Shown here piece by piece: positions 26,109-35,158 of a stretch of DNA of 64,000 nt. Position 1 is the first letter of the stretch. Each line of letters begins with the position of its first letter. This stretch comes from Marinomonas sargassi (lineage in GTDB: Bacteria > Pseudomonadota > Gammaproteobacteria > Pseudomonadales > Marinomonadaceae). The notes under the pieces are model-generated. The model saw only the letters and a program-made list of their open reading frames with translations, was not told where the DNA came from and did not search any database. Location of the stretch: positions 186,001 to 250,000 of the forward strand of contig NZ_JAOVZB010000003.1 of the NCBI RefSeq assembly GCF_025716875.1, in the 5' to 3' direction. A program made the translations under genes and the position numbers.

Positions 26109-26115
26109 ATGTAGC
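26099..26115. repeat. Palindrome over the ndh stop codon
   Basis: GCTACATT-A-AATGTAGC is a perfect 17-base palindrome containing the ndh stop codon. As RNA it could form a stem of about six pairs. It may act in mRNA 3'-end protection; no T-run follows. Confidence 0.5.
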
Positions 26116-26131
26116 CTCAAGCATTTTAAGT

Positions 26132-26173
26132 TATGTCTCATTTAGCGTCATGAAAGGCACTAAATGAGACATA
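26132..26173. repeat. Long perfect inverted repeat downstream of ndh
   Basis: ATGTCTCATTTAG (26133-26145) and CTAAATGAGACAT (26160-26172) are perfect complements, with one more pair outside and a 14-base loop. It resembles a transcript-end stem-loop for ndh, but there is no T-run, so a role as terminator, mRNA-stabilising hairpin or protein site is open. Confidence 0.6.
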
Positions 26174-26327
26174 GGACTCCTTTTCAGCTCTAGGTTTTAG
26201 AGCGACTACTGTATACACATATCCATTACATGCTTTTACATATTTGCCTTTGTTAACTTTGTGCCAAATTGTTTCGATAAGTAAAATTGTTTGTTTAATC
26301 ATAGATGTCATGAAAAAATGACCATTT

Positions 26328-26343
26328 GGTCATATCCCCAGAT
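26328..26343. promoter_or_regulatory. TetR-type operator candidate upstream of first diguanylate cyclase
   Basis: ATGACCA-TT-TGGTCAT is a perfect 16-base palindrome 36 bases before the cyclase ATG. Its core TGACCA-NN-TGGTCA matches the consensus described for the TetR-family regulator RutR of E. coli. No TetR gene lies in the window, so the cognate regulator is unknown. Confidence 0.5.
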
Positions 26344-26379
26344 CTCAACTCTAAGAAAATATAAATAAGGCAAGTGTTT

Positions 26380-27936
26380 ATGAAGGGAGAAGGTAACCCA
26401 TTAAAGCTAAATAGGTTAATCCTATTTACTGCTTTAACAGCCACCATTATTACCTTAATAAACAGTCTTTATTCCACTTATAAAGTACAAGAAGGGTATT
26501 TAATTACTCAAGGTATCGAAGTTAACCGTGTATACGCTAAAAAGCTAGCAGATACCACTGAACTTTTTCTGAACGCATCTTTACAGCAAGTTGCTTATAC
26601 GGCACAAAAAGCCTCTACTAAAATGACAAATAAAGAGGCTCTAGTAGAGGAAGTCGAGCAAGTTCGAGCTCAAACAGATAACTTTAACGCCGTTATTATA
26701 AATAGTAAGTCAGGTCGGACATTAGCCAGCTCTCCAGTTGCTTTACATCTAAGTGGCTTTATTAACATAGTAAAATACAATTCCCTTTCAAATAAAACTT
26801 TAAATGTTAGCCCTGCTTCTCAAGGTCGGGGTGCTAAAGAATTAGTGATTTTAATGTCATCACCCATTGTTAATTTAAAAAAGCATTTTCTAGGCTCTAT
26901 ATCCGGTGCGATTTATTTAAAGCAGGACAATATTTTCAACAAAATTCTTGGGCAAAATCACTATAAAGACAATTCAAGTGTTTATGTAATAGATAACAAA
27001 AACCAAGTTTTGTACCACAACGATTTATCTCATGTTGGCTCATTTTTATCAGACTCCAGAATAGCTGCTTTAATTTCAAATACTGAAGAAGGTAGCGGTG
27101 TAATTAAAAAAAATGATAGAGAGCTACTGGTAGGGGTAGCTAAAGTAAAAGCTACTGATTGGCTGATCGTTGTAGAGACCCCAAAAGAATCTACAATGCT
27201 GCGTCTATCAGACGTAGTTAAAGAGGTCGTATTAACGACACTACCTGTAACGATAATGGTATTACTTTTTATCTGGCTGTTTGCACAATCTATTTCTGCT
27301 CCTCTTCAAAAGCTTGAGCGGCGCTCAAAAGCATTAAGTGATATGGATACAGTGAAAGACATCGAAAAAATTAATTCTTGGTACTTTGAGAGCTTGAGTT
27401 TAAAAATAGCAATTATCAGCAGTATGAAACTGATACATAAACAAATAGGTAAACTAAAAAATGATGTAAATACCGACCCATTAACAGGAACCAATAACAG
27501 AAGAGCATTACAACTTCGTCTAGAAGAGTATCTAGCAATAGAGGTCCCTTTCACTATATTTGCACTTGATATAGATCACTTTAAAATAGTAAATGATACC
27601 TATGGGCATAAAGCCGGTGATGATGTCCTCAAACAGCTAGTTGCGTTAATTAATAGCTTTTCAAGAGAAAACGATATGCTAGTAAGAACAGGCGGGGAAG
27701 AGTTTGTCTTTATAGTAGAAAACCTATCAAGAGTAGGTGCTTTATCATGCGCCGAACGTCTTAGATTACAGGTAGAAAATGAAGTATTTGATAGTGTAGG
27801 AGATATCACGATCTCAATAGGAATATCCTCATGGCAACCTAAAAGCAGATCCATTGAAAACGCTCTATCACTCGCAGATAAAGCTCTATATGAAGCTAAG
27901 CAAAAAGGCAGAAACTGTTGCGTATTATCTGAGTAA
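26380..27936 (+). CDS. Membrane diguanylate cyclase, first of tandem pair
   Basis: About 518 residues: membrane helix near 10-32 (LILFTALTATIITLI), a periplasmic dCache-like sensor (about 35-275, with VYVIDNKNQVLYHND), a second membrane helix (TLPVTIMVLLFIWLF), a HAMP-like linker and a GGDEF domain. The active site reads GGEEF and an RxxD I-site (REND) stands exactly five residues before it, so feedback inhibition by c-di-GMP is expected. ATG 26380, with TAAGG upstream, is preferred to GTG 26374. It is clearly paralogous to the next gene. A TGACCA palindrome lies in the upstream region. Confidence 0.88.
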   Translation: MKGEGNPLKLNRLILFTALTATIITLINSLYSTYKVQEGYLITQGIEVNRVYAKKLADTTELFLNASLQQVAYTAQKASTKMTNKEALVEEVEQVRAQTDNFNAVIINSKSGRTLASSPVALHLSGFINIVKYNSLSNKTLNVSPASQGRGAKELVILMSSPIVNLKKHFLGSISGAIYLKQDNIFNKILGQNHYKDNSSVYVIDNKNQVLYHNDLSHVGSFLSDSRIAALISNTEEGSGVIKKNDRELLVGVAKVKATDWLIVVETPKESTMLRLSDVVKEVVLTTLPVTIMVLLFIWLFAQSISAPLQKLERRSKALSDMDTVKDIEKINSWYFESLSLKIAIISSMKLIHKQIGKLKNDVNTDPLTGTNNRRALQLRLEEYLAIEVPFTIFALDIDHFKIVNDTYGHKAGDDVLKQLVALINSFSRENDMLVRTGGEEFVFIVENLSRVGALSCAERLRLQVENEVFDSVGDITISIGISSWQPKSRSIENALSLADKALYEAKQKGRNCCVLSE

Positions 27937-28116
27937 TTAAAGCACCGACAGTACCAGATATACCTTTTTAGATATGAAAATTTTAAAAAATTAACTTTTA
28001 TCTAAGCATTTAAAGCATAATTACATCAATCGCTTAAACATTATTTCAAAATATTGTTATAGTTATATCTAGTAGAGTTGTTTTATCAATCTCGTCATCC
28101 TATTCAGTCATCCAGT

Positions 28117-29697
28117 ATGAAACTTCAGAGGGCTCTTGCTTTGTCTAAAGTCAAAGGTAGTATTTTAAAACTGAATAGACTTATCTTATTTACCGCTTTA
28201 ACCGCTACCGTAATCACCTTTATTAATAGTCTCGCTTCTAACTATCAAGTTCAAAAGGAACAGTTAGTATCTCAAGCTATTGATGTTAACCGTGCTTACG
28301 CAAAAAAATTATCCGACACTACAGAAATATTTCTACAGTCATCATTACAACAACTCAATTACACTAGTAAAGTCGCAGCAAACAAAATTGATAATCTAGC
28401 ATTTCTGCAAGAGCAGACAGCTCAACTCAGATATCAAACCAAATCCTTTAACTCAACATTACTTGGCAATAAAGACGGAATCATTTTAGCCGGCTCCAAA
28501 GAAGTGGATGCTTTAATTGGAAGACTTGGACTCATATCACCTAGAGCTATAGAAGAAAAGGCTGTATTTATAACGGAGCCTTTCCCCAGCAGTGTGTCCG
28601 GGATATTAATCATCCTCATGACAGTACCTATGTTTGATGCTGATAACCAATATGCAGGCTTTGTTGGCGGCTCTATATATCTTGAAAGAGACAACATTTT
28701 AGGCAACATATTGGGAGAGCATCATTACAAAGATGGCTCAACCATATATGTAATAGACAAAAGTAAAAAGATTCTCTATCACAATGATTTAAGTAAAGTA
28801 GGTACTTTCGCAGATGTTGATTTAGATACTGTCGAAAGTAACGAGGGAGAGGGCGGTCTAATACATATGGAAAGCGGTGAAGACGTACTTATAGGCTACT
28901 CAAAAGTACCTAGTACGGACTGGGTTATTATCGCCCAAACGCCCGTCGCATCATCATTACTACCATTAACAGGCATTATGGAAGAAGTAGTTTTACACAC
29001 TACGCCTATTACCTTCGCTGTTTTCATCTTTGTCTGGTTTTTTGCTCGATCAATATCTTCACCATTACAACAACTTGCTGAAAAAGCAAAACTTCTTGAA
29101 AGCCCATCGACCATTCAAGATATTGAGAAAATTAATTCTTGGTATGTTGAGAGTCACGGCCTTAAAAAATCTATCTTAAGCAGCATGAAGCTGATTCATA
29201 AACAAATTGGCCAGTTACAGCGAGACGTTACAACAGATCCGTTAACAGGTGCTAATAATAGACGTGCTCTTAAATTTCGACTTGAGCAATATGAATTATT
29301 GGAAACACCATTCTCTGTTCTAGCTTTAGATATTGATTACTTCAAGCACATAAACGATAGCTATGGACATAAAGTTGGTGACGATGTTCTAAAGCGCCTA
29401 GTTGAACTCATGGTAAGCTTTTCAAGAGACAGTGATATGGTCGCTCGAGTTGGTGGTGAGGAATTTATTTTCATTCTTGAAAACTGTTCACAAGAAGAAG
29501 CATATACATGCGCAGAAAGATTACGCATTAAAATATCTGAAGAAGAATTTAATGTTGTTGGACACCTTACAGTATCTATCGGTGTATCATCTTGGCAAAA
29601 AGATAGCATTTCAATCGACCACAGTTTAAATCTAGCTGATGAAGCCTTGTATGAAGCTAAAGGCAGAGGCCGTAACAGAAGCGTCATTATCGAATAA
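28117..29697 (+). CDS. Membrane diguanylate cyclase, second of tandem pair
   Basis: About 526 residues with the same plan as the gene before it: first helix (LILFTALTATVITFI), dCache-like sensor (VYVIDKSKKILYHND-like segment), second helix, linker and GGDEF domain with GGEEF and an I-site RDSD five residues upstream. The cytoplasmic half is closer to its neighbour than the sensor, which suggests duplication followed by change of ligand. The N-terminus is uncertain: ATG 28117 has a weak ribosome site and the frame is open from a TTG at 28078. Confidence 0.86.
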   Translation: MKLQRALALSKVKGSILKLNRLILFTALTATVITFINSLASNYQVQKEQLVSQAIDVNRAYAKKLSDTTEIFLQSSLQQLNYTSKVAANKIDNLAFLQEQTAQLRYQTKSFNSTLLGNKDGIILAGSKEVDALIGRLGLISPRAIEEKAVFITEPFPSSVSGILIILMTVPMFDADNQYAGFVGGSIYLERDNILGNILGEHHYKDGSTIYVIDKSKKILYHNDLSKVGTFADVDLDTVESNEGEGGLIHMESGEDVLIGYSKVPSTDWVIIAQTPVASSLLPLTGIMEEVVLHTTPITFAVFIFVWFFARSISSPLQQLAEKAKLLESPSTIQDIEKINSWYVESHGLKKSILSSMKLIHKQIGQLQRDVTTDPLTGANNRRALKFRLEQYELLETPFSVLALDIDYFKHINDSYGHKVGDDVLKRLVELMVSFSRDSDMVARVGGEEFIFILENCSQEEAYTCAERLRIKISEEEFNVVGHLTVSIGVSSWQKDSISIDHSLNLADEALYEAKGRGRNRSVIIE

Positions 29698-29752
29698 TTA
29701 GAAAGCCATTAGCATATTGGATCAGAGTTAAGGGATTCTTAAGCAAATACAC

Positions 29753-29782
29753 TATTTCCGATAATAACATTTATCGGAAATA
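29753..29782. terminator. Stem-loop between second cyclase and yjjG
   Basis: TATTTCCGATAA (29753-29764) and TTATCGGAAATA (29771-29782) form a perfect 12-base stem with a TAACAT loop, between convergent genes. T-tracts beside it are short; a terminator role is likely but inferred. Confidence 0.65.
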
Positions 29783-29813
29783 TTAGACTAAAAGCAATCG
29801 CCTTTTAAAGCGA

Positions 29814-30494
29814 TCAATTAGATGGATTTAAAATTTCCTCCAGTTCACTCAATGTGCTCACTTCATAGGTAGGAATTATATGTTCAGCCTGCTTACTATT
29901 AGAATTTAGCCAGCAAGTATCAAAGCCAAAATTATTTCCGCCTAGAATATCTGATTCCAATGTATCACCCACCATGAGTACCTGATTTTTGTTTGGAGTC
30001 TCCATTTTCTCAAATGCATACTGAAAAATATCACGGTGAGGTTTGGCAATACCGACAAGCTCAGAGATAACCAAAAGAGAAATATGGGAGTCAAAACCTG
30101 TACGCTCCAAACGGACTTTTTGTAGCGCCGCAAAACCATTGGTTATTATGCCAACCTTAATATTCTTTTTTTGTAAGCTTATTAGTAACTCTTTTGCACC
30201 TGCGAGCGGCTCACAGATCTCAGCCATACAGTCAAGAAACTCTGAATTCAGTTTTTTTGCACTCACACTCAATTTATTGGCCCACTGGGTAAACCGTTTA
30301 GTCTGTAATTCCGCAGCGGTAATAGCACCATTTTGATAATCTACCCATAATGGCTTATTAACCATTTGATAGGACTCAAAGTCGGCTTGAGTAAAGTTAA
30401 CTCCATAACGCTCAAAAAGCTTTTTAAGACCAGAAAAGTTATCGAAGTGAAACAAAGTTTCATCAGCGTCAAACAACACCCATTTATAATCCAT
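29814..30494 (-). CDS. yjjG: YjjG-type pyrimidine 5'-nucleotidase (HAD family)
   Basis: A HAD-superfamily phosphatase of about 226 residues. Motif I is LFDADETLF (D9, D11), motif II GIITNG, motif III lysine in IAKPHRDIF, and motif IV VGDTLESDILGG. The sequence matches YjjG, which hydrolyses pyrimidine and modified nucleoside monophosphates. I chose ATG 30494 with GAGGG 8 bases upstream; the frame also has an ATG at 30512 that overlaps the yjjX stop (TAATG). Pairing with yjjX suggests a shared role in removing non-canonical nucleotides. Confidence 0.88.
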   Translation of the reverse strand: MDYKWVLFDADETLFHFDNFSGLKKLFERYGVNFTQADFESYQMVNKPLWVDYQNGAITAAELQTKRFTQWANKLSVSAKKLNSEFLDCMAEICEPLAGAKELLISLQKKNIKVGIITNGFAALQKVRLERTGFDSHISLLVISELVGIAKPHRDIFQYAFEKMETPNKNQVLMVGDTLESDILGGNNFGFDTCWLNSNSKQAEHIIPTYEVSTLSELEEILNPSN

Positions 30495-30511
30495 CTTACT
30501 TCCCTCGTTCA

Positions 30512-31060
30512 TTATAGATAATGCTCTGCATGCAAAATGGGGGCTAAAGCCAAGACAAGCGCTTGAGTATAAATACTTTCTCTAGTCGCTACATTGTTTG
30601 TTAAGAGGCCTATCGCACCGCCTTTTTGGCGTATATTTGAAGTGTTAAAAATATCATCCATTACATGGCCTAACTCTTCATTATTCTCTAATCGTTTAAA
30701 TACTTTACTTGGTAATGGCAAATTCGCAGATCGACCAGTTGTTAGACTCATATTTTTAGTAAGGATAGAAACATAGGCGAATGTAGCGGCGCCCTCTTCA
30801 AATTTATCCACTCCTCCTTCCATAGAAACAAAGTAATCAAATCTGTTTTCTGAGTCCAGATTAGAGCAGTATCGTACCCTATTTTCAGCCCCCAAACGGG
30901 TTTCTGACTCTGTCATGGGTTGGTTAGCCACCCCTGAAAGGGCTTCCATACCTTCACACTGAATCACAAGATCAGGAAAAACAGCTAAAAAAGCATTTTT
31001 AGCGGCTGAGACTTTTACTGGGTTGGTGGATGCAACGCATAAATAAATTTCTTTAGTCAT
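30512..31060 (-). CDS. yjjX: Inosine/xanthosine triphosphatase
   Basis: A 182-residue YjjX-family NTPase, recognised by VASTNPVKVSAAKNAF at the N-terminus, GVANQPMTESETRLGAENR, VSMEGGVD and GGAIGLLT. It hydrolyses ITP and XTP and so guards against deaminated purines in DNA and RNA. The stop overlaps the upstream ATG of yjjG. A terminator separates it from aroC upstream, so yjjX-yjjG form their own leftward unit. Confidence 0.92.
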   Translation of the reverse strand: MTKEIYLCVASTNPVKVSAAKNAFLAVFPDLVIQCEGMEALSGVANQPMTESETRLGAENRVRYCSNLDSENRFDYFVSMEGGVDKFEEGAATFAYVSILTKNMSLTTGRSANLPLPSKVFKRLENNEELGHVMDDIFNTSNIRQKGGAIGLLTNNVATRESIYTQALVLALAPILHAEHYL

Positions 31061-31094
31061 TTTTACCGCCAGATAAATCCTTTTAATTTTGAAA

Positions 31095-31126
31095 TAAAAA
31101 AGCCGTAACTAAACTCAGTCACGGCT
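31095..31126 (-). terminator. Intrinsic terminator of the prmB-aroC unit
   Basis: On the minus strand AGCCGTGACT-GAGTTT-AGTTACGGCT forms a ten-pair stem with one G-T pair, followed by TTTTTTATTT. It lies 30 bases after the aroC stop. Confidence 0.9.
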
Positions 31127-31155
31127 CATTAAAAAATACTCAAGCAACTTTAAGC

Positions 31156-32253
31156 TTAAGCCTGCCCTTTGATGATAGGCGTTGGGCACACTACATCCGC
31201 ATTTTGCGCCCTGTGTCTTAGTAAGTGATCCATTACCGTTAACGCAAGCATTGCTTCTGCTATTGGCGTTGCACGAATACCAACACAAGGATCGTGACGC
31301 CCCTTAGTGACAACTTCGATCTCATTACCTTCTCTATCGATGCTTTTTCCAGGAGTAACAATACTCGATGTTGGCTTAAGTGCCATATGAACAACAAGAT
31401 CTTGGCCTGATGAAATACCACCAAGAACGCCACCGGCATGATTACTTAAGAAGCCTTCAGGTGACATTTCATCTCTGTGCTCACTACCTTTCTGTTCAAC
31501 AACAGCAAAACCATCACCAATCTCAACACCTTTTACTGCATTGATGCTCATCATAGCCTTGGCAACATCTGCATCTAAGCGATCAAATACAGGTGCACCT
31601 AAGCCTGGCATAAGGTTTTTCGCAACCACAGTTATTTTCGCGCCAATAGAGTCTTTCTCTCGGCGTAATGCTGTCATGTATTCTTCAAGTTCTGGGATAG
31701 CATCTGGATCAGGGCTAAAAAAGCTATTTTCATATACTTGGCTAAGGTCTTTAACTTCCAGTTTGATTGGACCGAGTTGAGATAGGTAACCTTGAATCTC
31801 AATACCAAACTGCTGCTTTAGGTATTTTTTAGCAATTGCACCCGCTGCAACTCGCATTGCGGTTTCACGAGCGGAGGAACGGCCGCCACCACGGTAATCA
31901 CGAAAACCGTACTTTTGGTCGTAGGTATAATCGGCGTGGGCAGGACGGAATGTGTCCGCAATGTTGCCATAATCTCGAGAACGCTGATCGGTATTTTCAA
32001 TTTGTAAACCAATTGGCGTTCCTGTCGTTTTCCCTTCAAAAACACCTGAAAGGATTTTTACTTGGTCTGGTTCACGTCTTTGAGTTGTGAACTTTGAGGT
32101 ACCAGGCTTACGAAGGTCGAGATCTCTCTGTAAATCTTCTTCAGATATCTCAATCCCAGGCGGGCAACCATCCACAATAGCACCTAGTGCTAAACCATGA
32201 CTTTCACCAAAAGTGGTGACTTTAAAAAGTATTCCAAATGTATTACCAGACAT
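31156..32253 (-). CDS. aroC: Chorismate synthase
   Basis: Makes chorismate from EPSP with reduced FMN, the last shikimate-pathway step. 365 residues, beginning [20 protein letters not shown], with [18 protein letters not shown] and [16 protein letters not shown] as family signatures. It follows prmB after 3 bases; prmB-aroC adjacency is conserved in gammaproteobacteria. A terminator follows. Confidence 0.97.
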   Translation of the reverse strand: MSGNTFGILFKVTTFGESHGLALGAIVDGCPPGIEISEEDLQRDLDLRKPGTSKFTTQRREPDQVKILSGVFEGKTTGTPIGLQIENTDQRSRDYGNIADTFRPAHADYTYDQKYGFRDYRGGGRSSARETAMRVAAGAIAKKYLKQQFGIEIQGYLSQLGPIKLEVKDLSQVYENSFFSPDPDAIPELEEYMTALRREKDSIGAKITVVAKNLMPGLGAPVFDRLDADVAKAMMSINAVKGVEIGDGFAVVEQKGSEHRDEMSPEGFLSNHAGGVLGGISSGQDLVVHMALKPTSSIVTPGKSIDREGNEIEVVTKGRHDPCVGIRATPIAEAMLALTVMDHLLRHRAQNADVVCPTPIIKGQA

Positions 32254-32256
32254 AGG

Positions 32257-33171
32257 CTAATTCTGCTCTTGTAAAAGTTCGACAAGTTGTTCTTTATTTA
32301 ATACGAAAACGCCATTTCCGCCATTCTCCAATTCAACCCACATAAAAGGTGTATCTGGATAGGCAGCTTGCAATGCGATTTCTGTGTTACCTACTTCATA
32401 CACGAGAATACCGTCATCGTGTAAGTAATGGGCAACTTGAGATAAAAATTCATGTGTGAAAGTAAGACCATCTTCACCGGATGTTAATGCTAGCTCAGGC
32501 TCTCTATGGAATTCTGCTGGCGCACTATTAAAGTCATCTGCATCCACATAAGGAGGGTTGCAGATAATTAGGTCATATTGTTTACCATCTAACCCTTTAA
32601 ACATATCTGAGTGAATGGCTTGCACCCTATCTTCCACCTGATGGGTAATAATATTTTCATTAGCCACTTCAAGGGCGCTCTCACTGATGTCGGTTAAATC
32701 CACATTAGCGTCATCAAACACCAAAGCGGCAGCAATACCTAAACAGCCAGAACCAGTACACATATCTAGTATGTTAAGTGGGTAATGGGATAGCCAAGGA
32801 GAAAATTCTGCCTCAAGTAAAGCAATAATCGGAGAGCGTGGAATCAAGGTGTCTTTTGTTACTTTAAAAGGTAACCCCATAAACCACGCTTTACCTAACA
32901 AGTAAGGTAGCGGTTCACGCTTTTTAATGCGCGTATCAACCAGTTTTATAATATGTTTCTTTTCATTCACTGTAAGAGAGCATTCCAGCATGTCTCGATC
33001 GAAATCGAGCGGCAAGCTTAAGCTTCCCATAACCAATTGAACAGCTTCATCCCACGGGTTATCTGTGCCATGACCATAAAAAAGGTCAGCCTTTTGAAAA
33101 CGAGTGAAGGTCCAACGGATAAAGTCTTTTATGCTGGATAAATCTCGAATGGCGGATTGTCTCGTACTCAT
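32257..33171 (-). CDS. prmB: Ribosomal protein L3 N5-glutamine methyltransferase
   Basis: A 304-residue SAM-dependent methyltransferase of the HemK/PrmC family. The SAM motif is LDMCTGSGCLGIAAA and the glutamine-binding motif NPPYVD. The IDTRIKKREPLPYLLGKAWFMG-type segment (here VDTRIKKREPLPYL) and position directly before aroC identify PrmB rather than PrmC. Methylation of L3 assists ribosome assembly. Confidence 0.93.
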   Translation of the reverse strand: MSTRQSAIRDLSSIKDFIRWTFTRFQKADLFYGHGTDNPWDEAVQLVMGSLSLPLDFDRDMLECSLTVNEKKHIIKLVDTRIKKREPLPYLLGKAWFMGLPFKVTKDTLIPRSPIIALLEAEFSPWLSHYPLNILDMCTGSGCLGIAAALVFDDANVDLTDISESALEVANENIITHQVEDRVQAIHSDMFKGLDGKQYDLIICNPPYVDADDFNSAPAEFHREPELALTSGEDGLTFTHEFLSQVAHYLHDDGILVYEVGNTEIALQAAYPDTPFMWVELENGGNGVFVLNKEQLVELLQEQN

Positions 33172-33212
33172 TATTTCTTCTTAGTGAAAATTTTAATGGC
33201 GCATTATAGCGC

Positions 33213-33977
33213 CTATTCATCAATCTCTCTATCTTTGTTCTGAAAACTCAATAAAGTTGCCGTCATCGAATCTAATCTATCATTGAGATTTTGCCACTTA
33301 GCATCGCTGTCTTCTTTTTGAAGAGTCGCTTGTTTTTGTTCTAATTCAAAAGTACGTCTGTTATCCGCTTTTAAAGAAGCCAACTCGTTATCTAATTTTG
33401 CTAAATCAACCTCTTTCTGAGATAAATTTGCCGCAAGTAAATTATTCTCTTCCTTCTCTTTTTTGAGCTGATGGAAGAGGACCTGATTTTGATTTTTTAA
33501 ATCTTGACGCCTTTCTTCACTATAAGAAAGTTTAGCTTTCAACTCTGATAACTCTATCTGACTTTTAGCATAAGATTTTGAAAGAGTTTCAAATTTCTCC
33601 TGTAAGCTAGATAAAGCTTGGGAGAGTGATAGATACCCTCCTTCTACGGCATCTACTTTTAATTTCTGCTTAGACTCAGCATCTACTGTTTTTTCATCTA
33701 AAAGCTGTCCAAGTTGTTCCATTAGCTTTCGATTAAAGCTTTTAAAAGTTGGAGCTAAGACTTCTGACAATGACGCAAACTGATTCTCTTGGTGTTCCCG
33801 ATATAAGTCCTCCCATTCAGAGATAGCTTTCATAAAAGTGGTGTTTGAGCACTTTCTTCCATCCTTGTTCGAAAAATATTCCGCTAATCTTGGAATATTT
33901 GGATATTGGTTCAACTCCATCAACTCCCAGCAAGCCATATGTATTTCTTCTGATGTGATATTTGCCTTTCTAGCCAC
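33213..33977 (-). CDS. KfrA-like DNA-binding coiled-coil protein
   Basis: A 254-residue protein with an N-terminal KfrA_N-like helix-turn-helix region (about 1-110, beginning MARKANITSEEIHMACWEL, with NTTFMKAISEWE) and a long heptad-rich coiled coil from about 125 to 245. Plasmid KfrA proteins bind DNA through the N-terminus and oligomerise through the coil, helping partition. Here it is chromosomal, 41 bases upstream of prmB on the same strand, and there is no other plasmid gene. Its binding site and role are unknown. Confidence 0.72.
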   Translation of the reverse strand: MARKANITSEEIHMACWELMELNQYPNIPRLAEYFSNKDGRKCSNTTFMKAISEWEDLYREHQENQFASLSEVLAPTFKSFNRKLMEQLGQLLDEKTVDAESKQKLKVDAVEGGYLSLSQALSSLQEKFETLSKSYAKSQIELSELKAKLSYSEERRQDLKNQNQVLFHQLKKEKEENNLLAANLSQKEVDLAKLDNELASLKADNRRTFELEQKQATLQKEDSDAKWQNLNDRLDSMTATLLSFQNKDREIDE

Positions 33978-34097
33978 AGAACACCTCCAATGAAAACAAA
34001 AGATAAATTAGATAAAAATATTACACTATTTATTTTAAAGGTTGAAGATGCAGCTCAATGTAACAAAGACATAAAACATGAAAAAAACTCAAGGCAC

Positions 34098-34123
34098 AAA
34101 AAAAGCCCCTCGTTGGGGCTTTT
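34098..34123 (-). terminator. Intrinsic terminator after sppA
   Basis: On the minus strand AAAAGCCCC-AACGA-GGGGCTTTT followed by more T: a nine-pair stem with a strong T-run, 22 bases after the sppA stop. Confidence 0.93.
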
Positions 34124-34144
34124 GATAAAACATATGCTAATAGC

Positions 34145-35158
34145 TTAATTCAAAGAAATCTTATTAAAAACTGAGTGCACCATCTCAACCCCCAATTCCT
34201 TTACAAAATCTTCTAGGTTTTGTTTCTTTGACTTATAAAATACAGGCTCAGCATCGGGAAAACGCTTTTCTAAAATACGACTCACACTAGATAGGCCGTC
34301 AACCAAACCAATCTCAATCGCCTGTGTTCCAGTAAACACCATGCCAGAAAAAACATCCTCATTGATAATCAAACGATCACCACGACCTTCTTTAACTGCA
34401 CTAATAAACTGCTTATGCGTTTCATCAAGAACAGACTGCCACTTCTCTTGCGCTTCTTCCGTCATAGGGGAAAACGGATCCAAAAATGCTTTATTTCTGC
34501 CTGCTGTAAAAGTACGACGCTCAACACCAATTTTCTCTAGCAAGTTACTCGCATCAAAACCCGATGAAATAACCCCGATGGACCCGACTAAGCTGGCTTT
34601 GTCTGCATATATTTCAGTTGCGGCAGATGCAATATAATAACCACCCGAGGCCGCCATATCTTCCACCACCACAATCACAGGAATATCTGGATACTCCTGC
34701 CTTTTATCCATGATGGCATCATAAATAATTCCCGAGTGAACAGGGCTACCACCTGGGCTATTCATCTCAATAACAACCCCCTGCAATCTTGAGTTTTGGT
34801 AAGCATTATTTAAAATTCCTACAAATTCGTAAGATTCAATATCCGCTTCAGCACCAATCACACCACGCATAGGAAGCATAGCGACAACATCTTGAGGTAA
34901 AGCCACTTCATCAAAGTTACTTTTATATAACCAGCTCCCCAACAAACTCAAAACAATTGCAAAGGAAATTGAACGAAAAAATATCTTCCAACGTCTTGCA
35001 CGACGTTTTTCAACTAAATTTTCGTTTAGCGTTTTTTCTAGAAGCCCCCATATGGCAGAGTTTGGGTCTACTAGGTCTTTTTTAACAGGCTCTTTTTCCT
35101 GCGCTTCACCTTCCGTCACTTCAGTTTGTTTTTTCTCTTCCTCTTCAGTCCAACTCAT
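34145..35158 (-). CDS. sppA: S49 signal peptide peptidase, short SppA type
   Basis: A 337-residue inner-membrane serine protease that digests leftover signal peptides. A charged cytoplasmic N-terminus precedes one membrane helix (near 60-80, SISFAIVLSLLGSWLY). The catalytic serine is in MAASGGYYIA and the catalytic lysine in AGRNKAFLDPF; MNSPGGSPVHSG and ASLVGSIGVI are typical. This is the single-domain form of about 36 kDa rather than the double-length E. coli SppA. Its ATG overlaps the stop of the HAD gene by 4 bases. Confidence 0.92.
   Translation of the reverse strand: MSWTEEEEKKQTEVTEGEAQEKEPVKKDLVDPNSAIWGLLEKTLNENLVEKRRARRWKIFFRSISFAIVLSLLGSWLYKSNFDEVALPQDVVAMLPMRGVIGAEADIESYEFVGILNNAYQNSRLQGVVIEMNSPGGSPVHSGIIYDAIMDKRQEYPDIPVIVVVEDMAASGGYYIASAATEIYADKASLVGSIGVISSGFDASNLLEKIGVERRTFTAGRNKAFLDPFSPMTEEAQEKWQSVLDETHKQFISAVKEGRGDRLIINEDVFSGMVFTGTQAIEIGLVDGLSSVSRILEKRFPDAEPVFYKSKKQNLEDFVKELGVEMVHSVFNKISLN

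Noticed and set aside
26204..26222. Half-match to a LexA box upstream of the first cyclase (TACTGTATAC...)
   Set aside because: The second half lacks the ACAG arm, so the site is not a convincing SOS box.
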